Source: Metaruminococcus_A sp900762715
Lineage (GTDB): Bacteria; Bacillota; Clostridia; Oscillospirales; Ruminococcaceae
Direction of reading: 5' to 3'
DNA: 20,809 bases
NCBI GenBank assembly: GCA_048204295.1
Contig: DBFBLF010000122.1
Span: 1 to 20,809, forward strand
The stretch's first letter is position 1. Each line of letters begins with the position of its first letter. Positions 8,115 to 15,967 of this stretch are shown here, in pieces. A program made the position numbers and the translations under genes. The notes below the pieces were generated by a model. It was not told the origin of the DNA and made no database searches. It was given only the letters and a program-made list of their open reading frames with translations.

Positions 8115-9383
8115 TTACAGAGCTTTTGCCCCGATGTCTTTCCGATAAAACGCTTTTTCAAAACTAATTGTGTTAACCGCTTTATAAGACTGTTCCAGCG
8201 CTTCTTGTAACGTTGGTGCAGTCGCGGTGACGCCGAGCACTCGTCCGCCGGAGGTGACCACTTTTCCTTCGGAAATTTTGGTGCCGGCGTGGTAAACGGT
8301 AGCAAGCGGGCTTTGGCCGTTTTCATCAAGGCCGTCAATGACGCAGCCGGTCTCATACTTCTGAGGATATCCGCCCGAAGCCATGACAACACAGGCTGCC
8401 GCGCCGCTCGACCACTCAATCTTGAGATCAGACAGGGTTTCGTTCCCCACTGCCTGAAAGATGGTGAACAGATCGGTTTTGAGGAGCGGGAGAACAACCT
8501 GGGTTTCCGGGTCGCCGAACCGGCAGTTATATTCAATTACCTTGATTCCGTTCGGTGTAATCATCAACCCAAAGTAAAGACAGCCCTTGAAGGGGCAGCC
8601 CTCGGCCGCCATCGCACGGATGGTGGGGAGGAAAATTTGCTCCATTGCCTCTTGGGCATGAGCTTCTGTATAACAGGGATTGGGAGCAATCGTCCCCATT
8701 CCGCCGGTGTTTAGGCCTTTGTCCCCATCCAGTGCGCGTTTGTGGTCCATGGAGGAAACCATTGGGACAACGGTTTTGGAATCGGTGAAGGCGAGGACAG
8801 AAACCTCTGGTCCTGTCAGAAATTCCTCTACAACAATTTCGTTGCCGCTTGCACCGAAAATTTTGTCCTCCATAATGGAGTGAACGGCATTTTTGGCCTC
8901 ATCAAGGCTTTGGGCGATGATAACGCCTTTGCCAAGCGCCAGCCCGTCCGCCTTAATAACGGTTGGAAAGGTGTTTTCCGCCTCAATGTAGCGGATGGCA
9001 TCCCCGGCATTTGAAAAAACTTCGTACTTCGCGGTTGGAATTCCGTATTTTTTCATCAGGTTTTTTGAGAAAACCTTGCTTCCTTCAATCCGCGCGGCAA
9101 GCTTGCTGGGGCCGAACGCCTGAATCCCGGCTTCTTCCATTGCATCTGCCATGCCGAGGACGAGCGGGTCATCCGGTGCGACAACCGCGAAATCAATCCC
9201 GGCTTCTTTTGCAAAAGCCACCATTTTTTCAACGTCGGTCGCTTTAATGTTGACACATTCCGCGTCAAAAGAAATCCCGCCGTTGCCGGGAGCACAGTAA
9301 AGCCTGTCGATCTCCTTATTTTCCTTCAGCTTGCGGATAATGGCGTGTTCCCGCCCGCCGCCGCCGACTACTAAAACCTTCAT
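8115..9383 (-). CDS. purD: Phosphoribosylamine-glycine ligase (GAR synthetase)
   Basis: A 422-residue ATP-grasp enzyme that joins glycine to 5-phosphoribosylamine with ATP, the second step of purine synthesis. The N terminus MKVLVVGGGGREHAI is the signature of PurD. FPTVIKADGLALGKGVIIA is the ATP-binding region, DHKRALDGDKGLNTGGMGTIAP is highly conserved, and ICPORMEYNCRFGDPETQ-type sequence appears as IEYNCRFGDPETQVVLPLL, with the metal-binding Glu and Asn. The length is normal. It is the last gene of the operon, 21 nt after the AICAR transformylase gene. AAAGGGGC lies about 8 nt before its ATG, and the operon terminator follows. Confidence 0.97.
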   Translation of the reverse strand: MKVLVVGGGGREHAIIRKLKENKEIDRLYCAPGNGGISFDAECVNIKATDVEKMVAFAKEAGIDFAVVAPDDPLVLGMADAMEEAGIQAFGPSKLAARIEGSKVFSKNLMKKYGIPTAKYEVFSNAGDAIRYIEAENTFPTVIKADGLALGKGVIIAQSLDEAKNAVHSIMEDKIFGASGNEIVVEEFLTGPEVSVLAFTDSKTVVPMVSSMDHKRALDGDKGLNTGGMGTIAPNPCYTEAHAQEAMEQIFLPTIRAMAAEGCPFKGCLYFGLMITPNGIKVIEYNCRFGDPETQVVLPLLKTDLFTIFQAVGNETLSDLKIEWSSGAAACVVMASGGYPQKYETGCVIDGLDENGQSPLATVYHAGTKISEGKVVTSGGRVLGVTATAPTLQEALEQSYKAVNTISFEKAFYRKDIGAKAL

Positions 9384-9404
9384 CAGAAACGCCCCTTTGA
9401 CAAA

Positions 9405-10580
9405 TTAATGGTGGAACAGACGAATGCCGGTGAAGGCCATTGCCATGTTATATTTGTTGCAGGTCTCAATGACGTTGTCGTCCCGGATGGAGCCGCCGGG
9501 CTGAGCAATGTACTCAACGCCGCTGCGGTGCGCCCGTTCGATGTTATCGCCGAACGGGAAAAATGCATCAGAGCCGAGCGCAACGCCGGTCATTGTATCA
9601 AGCCAGGCGCGTTTTTCTTCTCTGGAAAGCGGCTCCGGCTTTTCAGTAAAGAAGTTTTCCCAGGTGCCGTCCGCAAGAACGTCCATATAATCGTCAGAAA
9701 TATAAACGTCAATGGTATTGTCGCGGTCAGGACGGCGGACGTCTGAACGGAAAGGAAGAGCCAGGACTTTCGGATGCTGGCGTAAAAACCAGATGTCCGC
9801 TTTGTTTCCGGCAAGGCGGGTACAGTGGATTCTGGACTGCTGTCCGGCGCCGATACCGATTGCCTGCCCGTCTTTGACATAGCAGACCGAGTTGGACTGG
9901 GTATACTTCAGAGTGATAAGAGAGATAATCAGATCGCGTTTCGCATTGTCCGGAATGTTCTTGTTATTGGTGACAACATTTGCAAGCAGCTCGTCATTGA
10001 CGTCCAGTTCGTTGCGGCCCTGCTCAAAGGTGATGCCAAAGCAGTCCTTGTGCTCTACTGGAGCGGGTTTGTAAGACGGATCGATTTGAATGATGTTATA
10101 GCTGCCTTTCCGCTTGGATTTCAGGATTTCAAGCGCTTCATCCGAATAGCCCGGGGCAATTACGCCGTCAGAAACTTCCCGTTTAATGAGAAGTGCAGTC
10201 TCTCTGTCACAAATATCAGACAGGGCGATAAAATCACCAAAGGAGGACATCCGGTCAGCGCCTCTTGCGCGGGCATAAGCGCAGGCAAGAGGGGAGAGCT
10301 CGCTGTCCTCAACAAAGTAGATTTTTTTCAGCGTATCAGAGAGCGGAAGGCCAACGGCCGCACCGGCAGGACTGACGTGTTTAAAAGAAGTTGCCGCCGG
10401 GAGGCCGGTCGCCTTTTTCAGCTCAGAAACAAGCTGCCAGGCGTTGAATGCGTCCAGAAAATTGATGAAACCCGGCTTGCCGCAGAGCACCTGAATCGGC
10501 AGTTCGCCGTCTTTCATAAAAATCTTAGCTGGTTTTTGATTGGGGTTACAGCCGTATTTGAGCTCCAGTTCTTTTGCCAT
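9405..10580 (-). CDS. purH: Stand-alone AICAR transformylase (PurH C-terminal-type domain only)
   Basis: A 391-residue protein corresponding to the formyltransferase half of PurH. It transfers a formyl group from 10-formyl-THF to AICAR, giving FAICAR. The catalytic Lys-His pair is visible in ATSFKHVSPAGAAVG. Further conserved blocks are TQSNSVCYVKDGQAIGIGAGQQSRIHCTR-like sequence, DAFFPFGDNIERA, and the C-terminal GGSIRDDNVIE / MAFTGIRLFHH. The MGS-like IMP cyclohydrolase domain that forms the N-terminal part of classical 500-plus residue PurH is absent. That activity is probably supplied by the PurO-type gene immediately upstream. I use the ATG at 10580, 8 nt after GGAGG; a GTG one codon earlier (10583) is also in frame but only 5 nt from the ribosome site. 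The 392-residue-type variant is known in Clostridia. Confidence 0.9.
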   Translation of the reverse strand: MAKELELKYGCNPNQKPAKIFMKDGELPIQVLCGKPGFINFLDAFNAWQLVSELKKATGLPAATSFKHVSPAGAAVGLPLSDTLKKIYFVEDSELSPLACAYARARGADRMSSFGDFIALSDICDRETALLIKREVSDGVIAPGYSDEALEILKSKRKGSYNIIQIDPSYKPAPVEHKDCFGITFEQGRNELDVNDELLANVVTNNKNIPDNAKRDLIISLITLKYTQSNSVCYVKDGQAIGIGAGQQSRIHCTRLAGNKADIWFLRQHPKVLALPFRSDVRRPDRDNTIDVYISDDYMDVLADGTWENFFTEKPEPLSREEKRAWLDTMTGVALGSDAFFPFGDNIERAHRSGVEYIAQPGGSIRDDNVIETCNKYNMAMAFTGIRLFHH

Positions 10581-10595
10581 CACTATTTCCTCCTC

Positions 10596-11303
10596 TTAAA
10601 CGTTTTTATTTATAATTCTGGTTTCAGTTTTGCCGGTCCCCAGTTCAATGAAACGGATGAAGAGGGAAACCTTATTATCCGGGTTCAGGGCTTCCCAAAC
10701 CTCGGTGGCAAAAGCGTCGATGTCGCCGTCAATTTCAACCCGGGTCGGGTCGCCCTCAAAAGAGGGGATCGGGCTGCCGTCGTGCAGGTAGGTGTGGATG
10801 AACCGTCCTTCCCCGGCTACTGGCTGGTTGTATTCATAGAAGAAGCGTTCGCAGGAATCTCCGTTGCCGTTGGCGCTTTTGAGGATGGAGAGCTTATAAC
10901 TCCCATCTTTTCCGTTGACGATACCGGAGATGCGGGGTGTGTAGTTCGGCACGTCCGGCTCGAATTTACGGGTGCGCAGGGCGTCTTCAAAGCTTTTTCC
11001 GGCCTTTAGCGCCTCGTAAACCGTATCGGTCTGGTCACCATTGGTGACAATCGTCGTATCATCAAATACCCGAACAGGGTAATAGATAATCAGGGAAGGG
11101 TCGACGAGCTTTGCCGGATCAAACGCTTCGGTTTTCATGCTGTTGCCGTCAGTTACAAAAATGCGGTTGCGGCTGTTTTCGCTCCGCCCCATGATGAAGT
11201 AAGCAATAACGGCGTTCTTTCCGTCCTTGCTCAAACCAAGGACAATGCCGCGCCCAGGATAGCTGTTTTCTTTGAGCAGTTTTTTTAAGTCGAACAGTTC
11301 CAT
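10596..11303 (-). CDS. purO: IMP cyclohydrolase, PurO type
   Basis: A 235-residue protein resembling the archaeal-type IMP cyclohydrolase PurO, unrelated to the cyclohydrolase domain of PurH. It would close the ring of FAICAR to make IMP, the last step of the pathway. The family signature is the N-terminal part: YPGRGIVLGLSKDGKNAV, then AYFIMGRSENSRNRIFV. Conserved context follows in IIYYPVR, TNGDQTDTV and NYTPRISGIV. The gene lies 13 nt after purN and 15 nt before the AICAR transformylase gene. The ribosome site GGAGGAGAAGAA precedes the ATG. The context, next to a transformylase lacking its cyclohydrolase half, strongly supports the assignment. The call rests on recognised motifs rather than a search. 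Confidence 0.88.
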   Translation of the reverse strand: MELFDLKKLLKENSYPGRGIVLGLSKDGKNAVIAYFIMGRSENSRNRIFVTDGNSMKTEAFDPAKLVDPSLIIYYPVRVFDDTTIVTNGDQTDTVYEALKAGKSFEDALRTRKFEPDVPNYTPRISGIVNGKDGSYKLSILKSANGNGDSCERFFYEYNQPVAGEGRFIHTYLHDGSPIPSFEGDPTRVEIDGDIDAFATEVWEALNPDNKVSLFIRFIELGTGKTETRIINKNV

Positions 11304-11316
11304 TTCTTCTCCTCCG

Positions 11317-11943
11317 TCAATCCAATATTGTAGTGGTGTTGCCGTTTACAATAATTTTATCCTGGCAGAACAGGGCCGCCGCACGGGGCAGAATGTCCCA
11401 TTCTGCTTCCTCCATCACCCGTTTTTGCAGAATTTCGGGCGTGTCCCCGTTTTTCACTTCAACCGCTTTCTGGAGAATGATCGGCCCGCCGTCACAGACC
11501 TCGTTGACGAAATGCACCGTAGCACCTGTAATTTTCACGCCTTTTTGGAGCGCCGCTTCGTGGACGTGCAGCCCATAAAATCCTTTCCCGCAGAAGCTGG
11601 GAATCAAGGCAGGATGGACGTTAATCATCTGGTTCGGGAACGCTTTTGCAACGCACTCATCCACAATGGTCATAAAACCCGCGTAAACCACAAGGTCGGC
11701 CTTTTCTTCTTTAAGCGCGCTGAGCAGGTCTTGCGAAAACGTTTTGGAATCCGGGTAGTTTTTCCGTGGAATAATCCGGGTGGGGATCCCGTGCTTTTGA
11801 GCACGTTCCAATGCGTAAGCGCCCTCTTTAGAAGAGATGACGCAGGTGATTTTTCCGTTCGGGATTTTACCTGCTTTGGAAGCGTCAATCAGCGCCTGTA
11901 GGTTTGTTCCGCCGCCGGATACCAGTACAACAATTCTTTTCAT
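11317..11943 (-). CDS. purN: Phosphoribosylglycinamide formyltransferase (GAR transformylase)
   Basis: A 208-residue folate-dependent enzyme that formylates GAR with 10-formyl-THF, giving FGAR. The N-terminal SGGGTNLQALIDA binds the phosphate. The catalytic triad is visible as Asn108 and His110 in MINVHPALIPSF, and Asp151 in HFVNEVCDGGPII. Length and order of motifs are normal. It starts 12 nt after purM and ends 13 nt before purO. Its presence implies a formate/THF-dependent route rather than the formate-ATP enzyme PurT, at least as one route. Confidence 0.97.
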   Translation of the reverse strand: MKRIVVLVSGGGTNLQALIDASKAGKIPNGKITCVISSKEGAYALERAQKHGIPTRIIPRKNYPDSKTFSQDLLSALKEEKADLVVYAGFMTIVDECVAKAFPNQMINVHPALIPSFCGKGFYGLHVHEAALQKGVKITGATVHFVNEVCDGGPIILQKAVEVKNGDTPEILQKRVMEEAEWDILPRAAALFCQDKIIVNGNTTTILD

Positions 11944-11955
11944 ACCACCCTCCCG

Positions 11956-12993
11956 CTATGCGATGACAATGCCTTCGGAGCCTTCAGTGAGTTCTCCGAT
12001 TACACATGCCTTCTCGCCGTTTGCACGGAGAATGGAGAGCGCCTTGTCAGCATCGTTTTGATCAACGGAAATACACATGCCGACGCCCATGTTGTAGGTG
12101 TTAAACATGTCGCGCTCCGGAATGTTTCCGGTTTTGGCAATCAAGTCAAAAATGGGGAGGACTTTGACGGCGCTCCGGTCAATTTTAGCAGTCATGCCTT
12201 TTTTCAAAGAACGCGGGATGTTTTCGTAGAAACCACCGCCGGTTATATGGGAAACCGATTTAACGGTGACCTGTTCCATCAGGGCAAGCATTGGCTTGAC
12301 ATAAATTTTTGTCGGGGTTAAAAGAGTTTCGCCCAGTGTTTTGCCCCCCAGTTCGTCAAATGTGCGGTTCAGATCGGCGTTTTCAACGTCAAAAACCTTT
12401 CGCACCAGGGAGAAACCGTTTGAATGGACGCCGCTCGACGGCAGGCCAATTAATATGTCGCCCGCTTTCTGGCTTGAACTATCCAGAATTTTATCCTTGT
12501 CCACTGCGCCGACACTGAAACCCGCGAGGTCGTATTCATCCTCCGGGTAGAAACCCGGCATCTCGGCGGTCTCGCCGCCGACCAGCGCGCAGCCGGACTG
12601 GAGGCAGCCTTCCGCCACGCCGGAGACGATTTCCGCGATTTTATCCGGGAAGTTTTTTCCACAGGCGATGTAGTCCAAAAAGAAGAGGGGCTTCGCACCG
12701 CAGCAGATGATATCGTTGACGCACATCGCCACACAGTCGATGCCGACGGTATCGTGACGATCCAGCAAAAAGGCGAGTTTCAGTTTGGTGCCAACACCGT
12801 CTGTGCCGGAGACAAGCACCGGTTTTGTAATTCCGGTGAGGTCGAGTTCAAACAGGCCGCCAAAGCCACCCAATCCGGTCAGGACATTGGGCGTCAGGGT
12901 TTTGGCCACATGGGCTTTCATGAGTTCAACCGCCTTGTAACCGGCAGTCACGTCTACGCCGGCGGCTTTGTAGCTGTCGCTAAAGCTTTTCAT
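11956..12993 (-). CDS. purM: Phosphoribosylformylglycinamidine cyclo-ligase (AIR synthetase)
   Basis: A 345-residue enzyme of the PurM/PurL superfamily that closes FGAM to AIR with ATP. Signatures are SYKAAGVDVTAGYKAVE at the N terminus, VSGTDGVGTKLKLAF (ATP/Mg site), MCVNDIICCGAKPLFFLDYIACG, LVGGETAEMPGFY, GLPSSGVHSNGFSLVR, and HITGGGFYENIPR. The length is standard. The FGAM synthetase that makes its substrate (PurL with PurQ/PurS) is not in the window. The gene begins 39 nt after the purF paralog, with AAAGG in the gap as ribosome site. A small CGGGC/GCCCG hairpin also lies in that gap, but it has no U-tract and should not terminate. Confidence 0.97.
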   Translation of the reverse strand: MKSFSDSYKAAGVDVTAGYKAVELMKAHVAKTLTPNVLTGLGGFGGLFELDLTGITKPVLVSGTDGVGTKLKLAFLLDRHDTVGIDCVAMCVNDIICCGAKPLFFLDYIACGKNFPDKIAEIVSGVAEGCLQSGCALVGGETAEMPGFYPEDEYDLAGFSVGAVDKDKILDSSSQKAGDILIGLPSSGVHSNGFSLVRKVFDVENADLNRTFDELGGKTLGETLLTPTKIYVKPMLALMEQVTVKSVSHITGGGFYENIPRSLKKGMTAKIDRSAVKVLPIFDLIAKTGNIPERDMFNTYNMGVGMCISVDQNDADKALSILRANGEKACVIGELTEGSEGIVIA

Positions 12994-13032
12994 ATCGCGT
13001 TTCCTTTCTTTCGGGCCTTTCCGCCCGCTCCT

Positions 13033-14445
13033 TTATTCTTTGCCGTTCCAGCAGTAGGTGCAAACGTCGTCTTTGTCAATACCAATTGCTTCCAGCATGC
13101 CCTCCAGCGACTGGTAGCGCAGGGAAGTAAAGTTAAGCTTTTTACAAATGATTTCCGTCATTTTTTTATACTCGGGTGTTGTAAAGTCACTGTATTTTTG
13201 CACGGTTTCGTCCGAAACCTCATCGGTTCCCTCCAGTTCGGCAATCGTCCGCCGGGTAATCAGGTCCATCTCAGAGGTGGAGCGGGAAAAATTTAAATAT
13301 TTGCATCCGTACATAATCGGCGGGCTTGCCGAGCGGATGTGTACTTCCTTTGCGCCGCTTCCATACAGGAATTCAACCGTTTCCCGCATTTGGGTACCGC
13401 GGACAATGGAGTCGTCGATAAAAAGAAGGTTTTTATCACGGATCAGCGAATCGACCGGAATCAGCTTCATATGGGCAATCTGGTTGCGCATTGACTGGTG
13501 GGTGGGCATGAAGCTGCGGGGCCAGGTAGGGGTGTATTTGATAAATGGACGGGCAAAAGGCGCGCGGGATTTGTTCGCGTAGCCAATTGCATGCGCTACG
13601 CCGGAATCCGGTACGCCCGCGACTGAATCAATGTCGAGCTCCACATCATTTTCTGCCATAATTTCGCCGTTTCTGTAGCGCATCCGTTCAACGTCGACTC
13701 CCTCATAACAGGAGGTAGGGTAGCCGTAATAGGTCCACAAAAAGGCGCAGATTTTTTTCTTTTTAAGCGCCGGCATCTTCACCTCAAGGCCCTCCGGAGT
13801 CAAAAGGACAATTTCCCCCGCGCCGAGTTCCCGCTCCGGCTTGTAGCCTAGGTTCAGGAAAGCGAAAGATTCAAAGGAAGCGCAGTACGCATCATCTTTT
13901 TTACCAATGATAACCGGGGTGCGCCCCAGCTTGTCCCGGGCCGCATAAATCCCTTCAGCGGTTAAAAGCAAAAGGGTCATCGAGCCGTCAATCATATCCT
14001 GCGCGTAGCGAATTCCCTCAGCGAGGGAGTCTTTCTGGTTGATGAGACAGGCGACAAGCTCGGTCGAGTTGATCCGGTCGCCGCTCATTTCAAGAAAATG
14101 GGAAGCGCCGTTCTGGAACGTCTGTTCAACCAGCTCTTGTTCGTTGTTGATCCGTCCCACTGTCGTAATAGCATAGCTGCCCAGGTGGGAGCGGACGATG
14201 AGGGGCTGCGGCTCGTTATCGCTGATACAGCCAATTCCGAAGTTTCCGCTCATTTCAGCGACGTCGCGCTCAAACTTTGTGCGGAACGGAGAATTTTCAA
14301 TGTTGTGGATGGCCCGCTCAAACCCTTTGCCGGTGTACATAGCCATACCGCCCCGGCGTGTGCCAAGGTGGGAGTGATAGTCCGTGCCGAAGAACACATC
14401 CATCACACAATCGCTTTTGGATACGGCTCCAAAAACTCCGCCCAT
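13033..14445 (-). CDS. PurF-like amidophosphoribosyltransferase paralog with a degenerate glutaminase site
   Basis: A 470-residue homologue of PurF (glutamine PRPP amidotransferase), encoded just downstream of canonical purF. Retained features: the PRPP-binding loop FIDDSIVRGT (342-351), GVPDSGVAHAIGYA, and four cysteines at 233, 381, 462 and 465 matching the 4Fe-4S ligands of Bacillus-type PurF. Lost features: the protein begins MGGVFGA where PurF has (M...)CGVFGI, so the N-terminal nucleophile Cys is Gly2. By alignment to the neighbouring PurF, the glutamine-site Arg, Asn and Asp are Gly70, Val96 and Ser127. It also has an insertion of about 35 residues near 400-440. The phosphoribosyltransferase half could still use PRPP with ammonia, or the protein could regulate PurF. 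The ATG at 14445 has AAAGGA 11 nt upstream, slightly far. Homologues beginning MGG are, from memory, common in Clostridia; a distinct function is my inference. Confidence 0.88.
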   Translation of the reverse strand: MGGVFGAVSKSDCVMDVFFGTDYHSHLGTRRGGMAMYTGKGFERAIHNIENSPFRTKFERDVAEMSGNFGIGCISDNEPQPLIVRSHLGSYAITTVGRINNEQELVEQTFQNGASHFLEMSGDRINSTELVACLINQKDSLAEGIRYAQDMIDGSMTLLLLTAEGIYAARDKLGRTPVIIGKKDDAYCASFESFAFLNLGYKPERELGAGEIVLLTPEGLEVKMPALKKKKICAFLWTYYGYPTSCYEGVDVERMRYRNGEIMAENDVELDIDSVAGVPDSGVAHAIGYANKSRAPFARPFIKYTPTWPRSFMPTHQSMRNQIAHMKLIPVDSLIRDKNLLFIDDSIVRGTQMRETVEFLYGSGAKEVHIRSASPPIMYGCKYLNFSRSTSEMDLITRRTIAELEGTDEVSDETVQKYSDFTTPEYKKMTEIICKKLNFTSLRYQSLEGMLEAIGIDKDDVCTYCWNGKE

Positions 14446-14490
14446 GAAAAGTCACATCCTTTGAATTTCTATTTTAATAACGTTATAACC

Positions 14491-14508
14491 TATCAAACGT
14501 ATCAAACG
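14491..14508. repeat. 9-bp tandem duplication in the purF/paralog gap
   Basis: TATCAAACG occurs twice back to back (14491-14499 and 14500-14508), and the second copy runs into the left arm of the adjacent hairpin. It may be a small slippage duplication; no function is evident. Confidence 0.6.
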
Positions 14509-14532
14509 GGCGGGCTTTTTACCGGCCCGTTT
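14504..14532 (+). terminator. Hairpin with a U-rich tail on the antisense strand, between purF and its paralog
   Basis: The arms AAACGGGC (14504-14511) and GCCCGTTT (14525-14532) pair perfectly, and two more G-C pairs form with one bulge. Read on the + strand it is followed by TTATTTTGTTT, so it looks like a terminator for transcription opposite to the operon. Read on the - strand it starts on the purF stop codon and has no U-tract, so it may instead mark an RNA-processing or 3'-end stabilising structure. Function is uncertain. Confidence 0.4.
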
Positions 14533-15958
14533 ATTTTGTTTCACTGAGCTTCCGTTCAAATTTATGCTTTTGAACTGTAACTGGAACATCGATTGGATAA
14601 TTTCCGGTAAAGCATCCGTCGCAGAAGCCGCACCGGGCGTTTTCCGCAATTTGGTTGACGCTGCTGACGCTCAAAAAGCCCAGGCTGTCCGCCCCGATTA
14701 CCTTTGAAATCTCCTCCACCGGCATCCGGCATGCGATCAAATTTTCCCGGCTGTCAATGTCAGTTCCGAAATAGCAGGGGTTCATGAAGGGCGGGGAAGA
14801 AACCCGCATATGCACCTCTTTGGCCCCCGCCTCCTTTAGAAGGCTGACAATCCGTGCACTCGTCGTTCCGCGGACAATGGAGTCGTCGATCATGACAACC
14901 CGTTTTCCCCTGATAACCTCTTTGATGACGTTGAGCTTGATCCGGACCGAGTTTTCGCGTTGGCCTTGGCTGGGCTGAATAAAAGTTCGCCCAATATAAC
15001 GGTTTTTGATAAAGCCCACGCCGTAGGGGATGCCGGACTGCCTGGAAAAACCGAGCGCCGCGTCCAGCCCCGAATCGGGAACCCCGATGACAATATCCGC
15101 CTGCACCGGGTGCTCCAGGGCAAGAAACGCCCCGGATCTCTGCCTTGCTTTGTGGACGCTCGCCCCTTCAATGACGGAATCTGGGCGGGCAAAGTAGACA
15201 TATTCAAACACACAGAGCGTTCCCTTGCTGCCGCAGTGAGTTTCGATTGACTCTACGCCTTTATTCGAAACCACAACAATTTCACCCGGCTTCAGGTCAC
15301 GGATAAAAGAAGCGCCGATGCTGTCGAGCGCACAGCTTTCCGAAGCAAAGACGATATTCCCTTCCGGGGTTCTGCCCATGCAGAGCGGGCGAAAACCATT
15401 CGGGTCGCGGGCGGCAATCAGCTTCTGGGCGGACATCACGACAATGGAATAAGCCCCTTTGATGTCGTACATCGCCTGTTCCACCGCCTCTTGAATGGAA
15501 GCGCATTTAAGCCTTTTTTGAGTGATGGCGTATGCAATGACCTCTGTATCGCTGGTACCGTGAAAAATTGCGCCGCTCAGTTCGAATTCCCGGCGCAGCT
15601 CAAAGGCGTTGACAAGATTCCCGTTATGGCAGAGCGCCATCGGCCCCTTAACATGGCTGATGACCAGCGGCTGCGCGTTGGAACGGCTGGGAACGCCGGT
15701 TGTGGAATACCGCACGTGGCCCACTGCCATGGAGCCTTTTCCCAGCTTCTCCAGGTGTTCCTTTGTAAACACCTCCGGAACCAGCCCAACATCTTTATAA
15801 CTTGTAATGACGCCATCGTCATTGACGGCAATCCCGCAGCTTTCCTGCCCCCGGTGCTGCAACGCGTAAAGGGCAAGATAAACGGAAGAAGCGACGTCTG
15901 AAGTATTTTGTGAATAAATACCAAATACGCCGCACTCTTCGTGAATGCTATGGAACAT
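14531..15958 (-). CDS. purF: Amidophosphoribosyltransferase (glutamine PRPP amidotransferase)
   Basis: A 475-residue enzyme catalysing the committed step, PRPP plus glutamine to 5-phosphoribosylamine. It begins MFHSIHEE-CGVFGI: an 8-residue propeptide precedes Cys9, which would be the N-terminal nucleophile after cleavage, as in the B. subtilis enzyme. The glutaminase site is intact: Arg83 in HVRYSTTG, Asn112-Gly113 in CHNGNL, and Asp137 in GTSDTEV. The PRPP loop MIDDSIVRGTT is at 356-366. Cys249, Cys395, Cys446 and Cys449 match the 4Fe-4S ligands of the oxygen-labile Bacillus-type enzyme. It begins 9 nt after purC with a weak ribosome site (AAAGAAG), so it may depend on coupling to purC. Feedback inhibition by AMP/GMP is usual in the family. 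Confidence 0.97.
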   Translation of the reverse strand: MFHSIHEECGVFGIYSQNTSDVASSVYLALYALQHRGQESCGIAVNDDGVITSYKDVGLVPEVFTKEHLEKLGKGSMAVGHVRYSTTGVPSRSNAQPLVISHVKGPMALCHNGNLVNAFELRREFELSGAIFHGTSDTEVIAYAITQKRLKCASIQEAVEQAMYDIKGAYSIVVMSAQKLIAARDPNGFRPLCMGRTPEGNIVFASESCALDSIGASFIRDLKPGEIVVVSNKGVESIETHCGSKGTLCVFEYVYFARPDSVIEGASVHKARQRSGAFLALEHPVQADIVIGVPDSGLDAALGFSRQSGIPYGVGFIKNRYIGRTFIQPSQGQRENSVRIKLNVIKEVIRGKRVVMIDDSIVRGTTSARIVSLLKEAGAKEVHMRVSSPPFMNPCYFGTDIDSRENLIACRMPVEEISKVIGADSLGFLSVSSVNQIAENARCGFCDGCFTGNYPIDVPVTVQKHKFERKLSETK

Positions 15959-15967
15959 GTAGCTTCT

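Noticed and set aside
9825..11009. Long open frame (394 codons) on the + strand opposite the AICAR transformylase and purO genes
   Set aside because: It spans two clearly real genes on the other strand and has no ribosome site or recognisable domain, so it is a shadow of GC-rich codon third positions.
12994..13032. Small hairpin CGGGC/GCCCG between the purF paralog and purM
   Set aside because: The stem is only 5 bp and is not followed by a U-tract on either strand, so it is not supported as a terminator.
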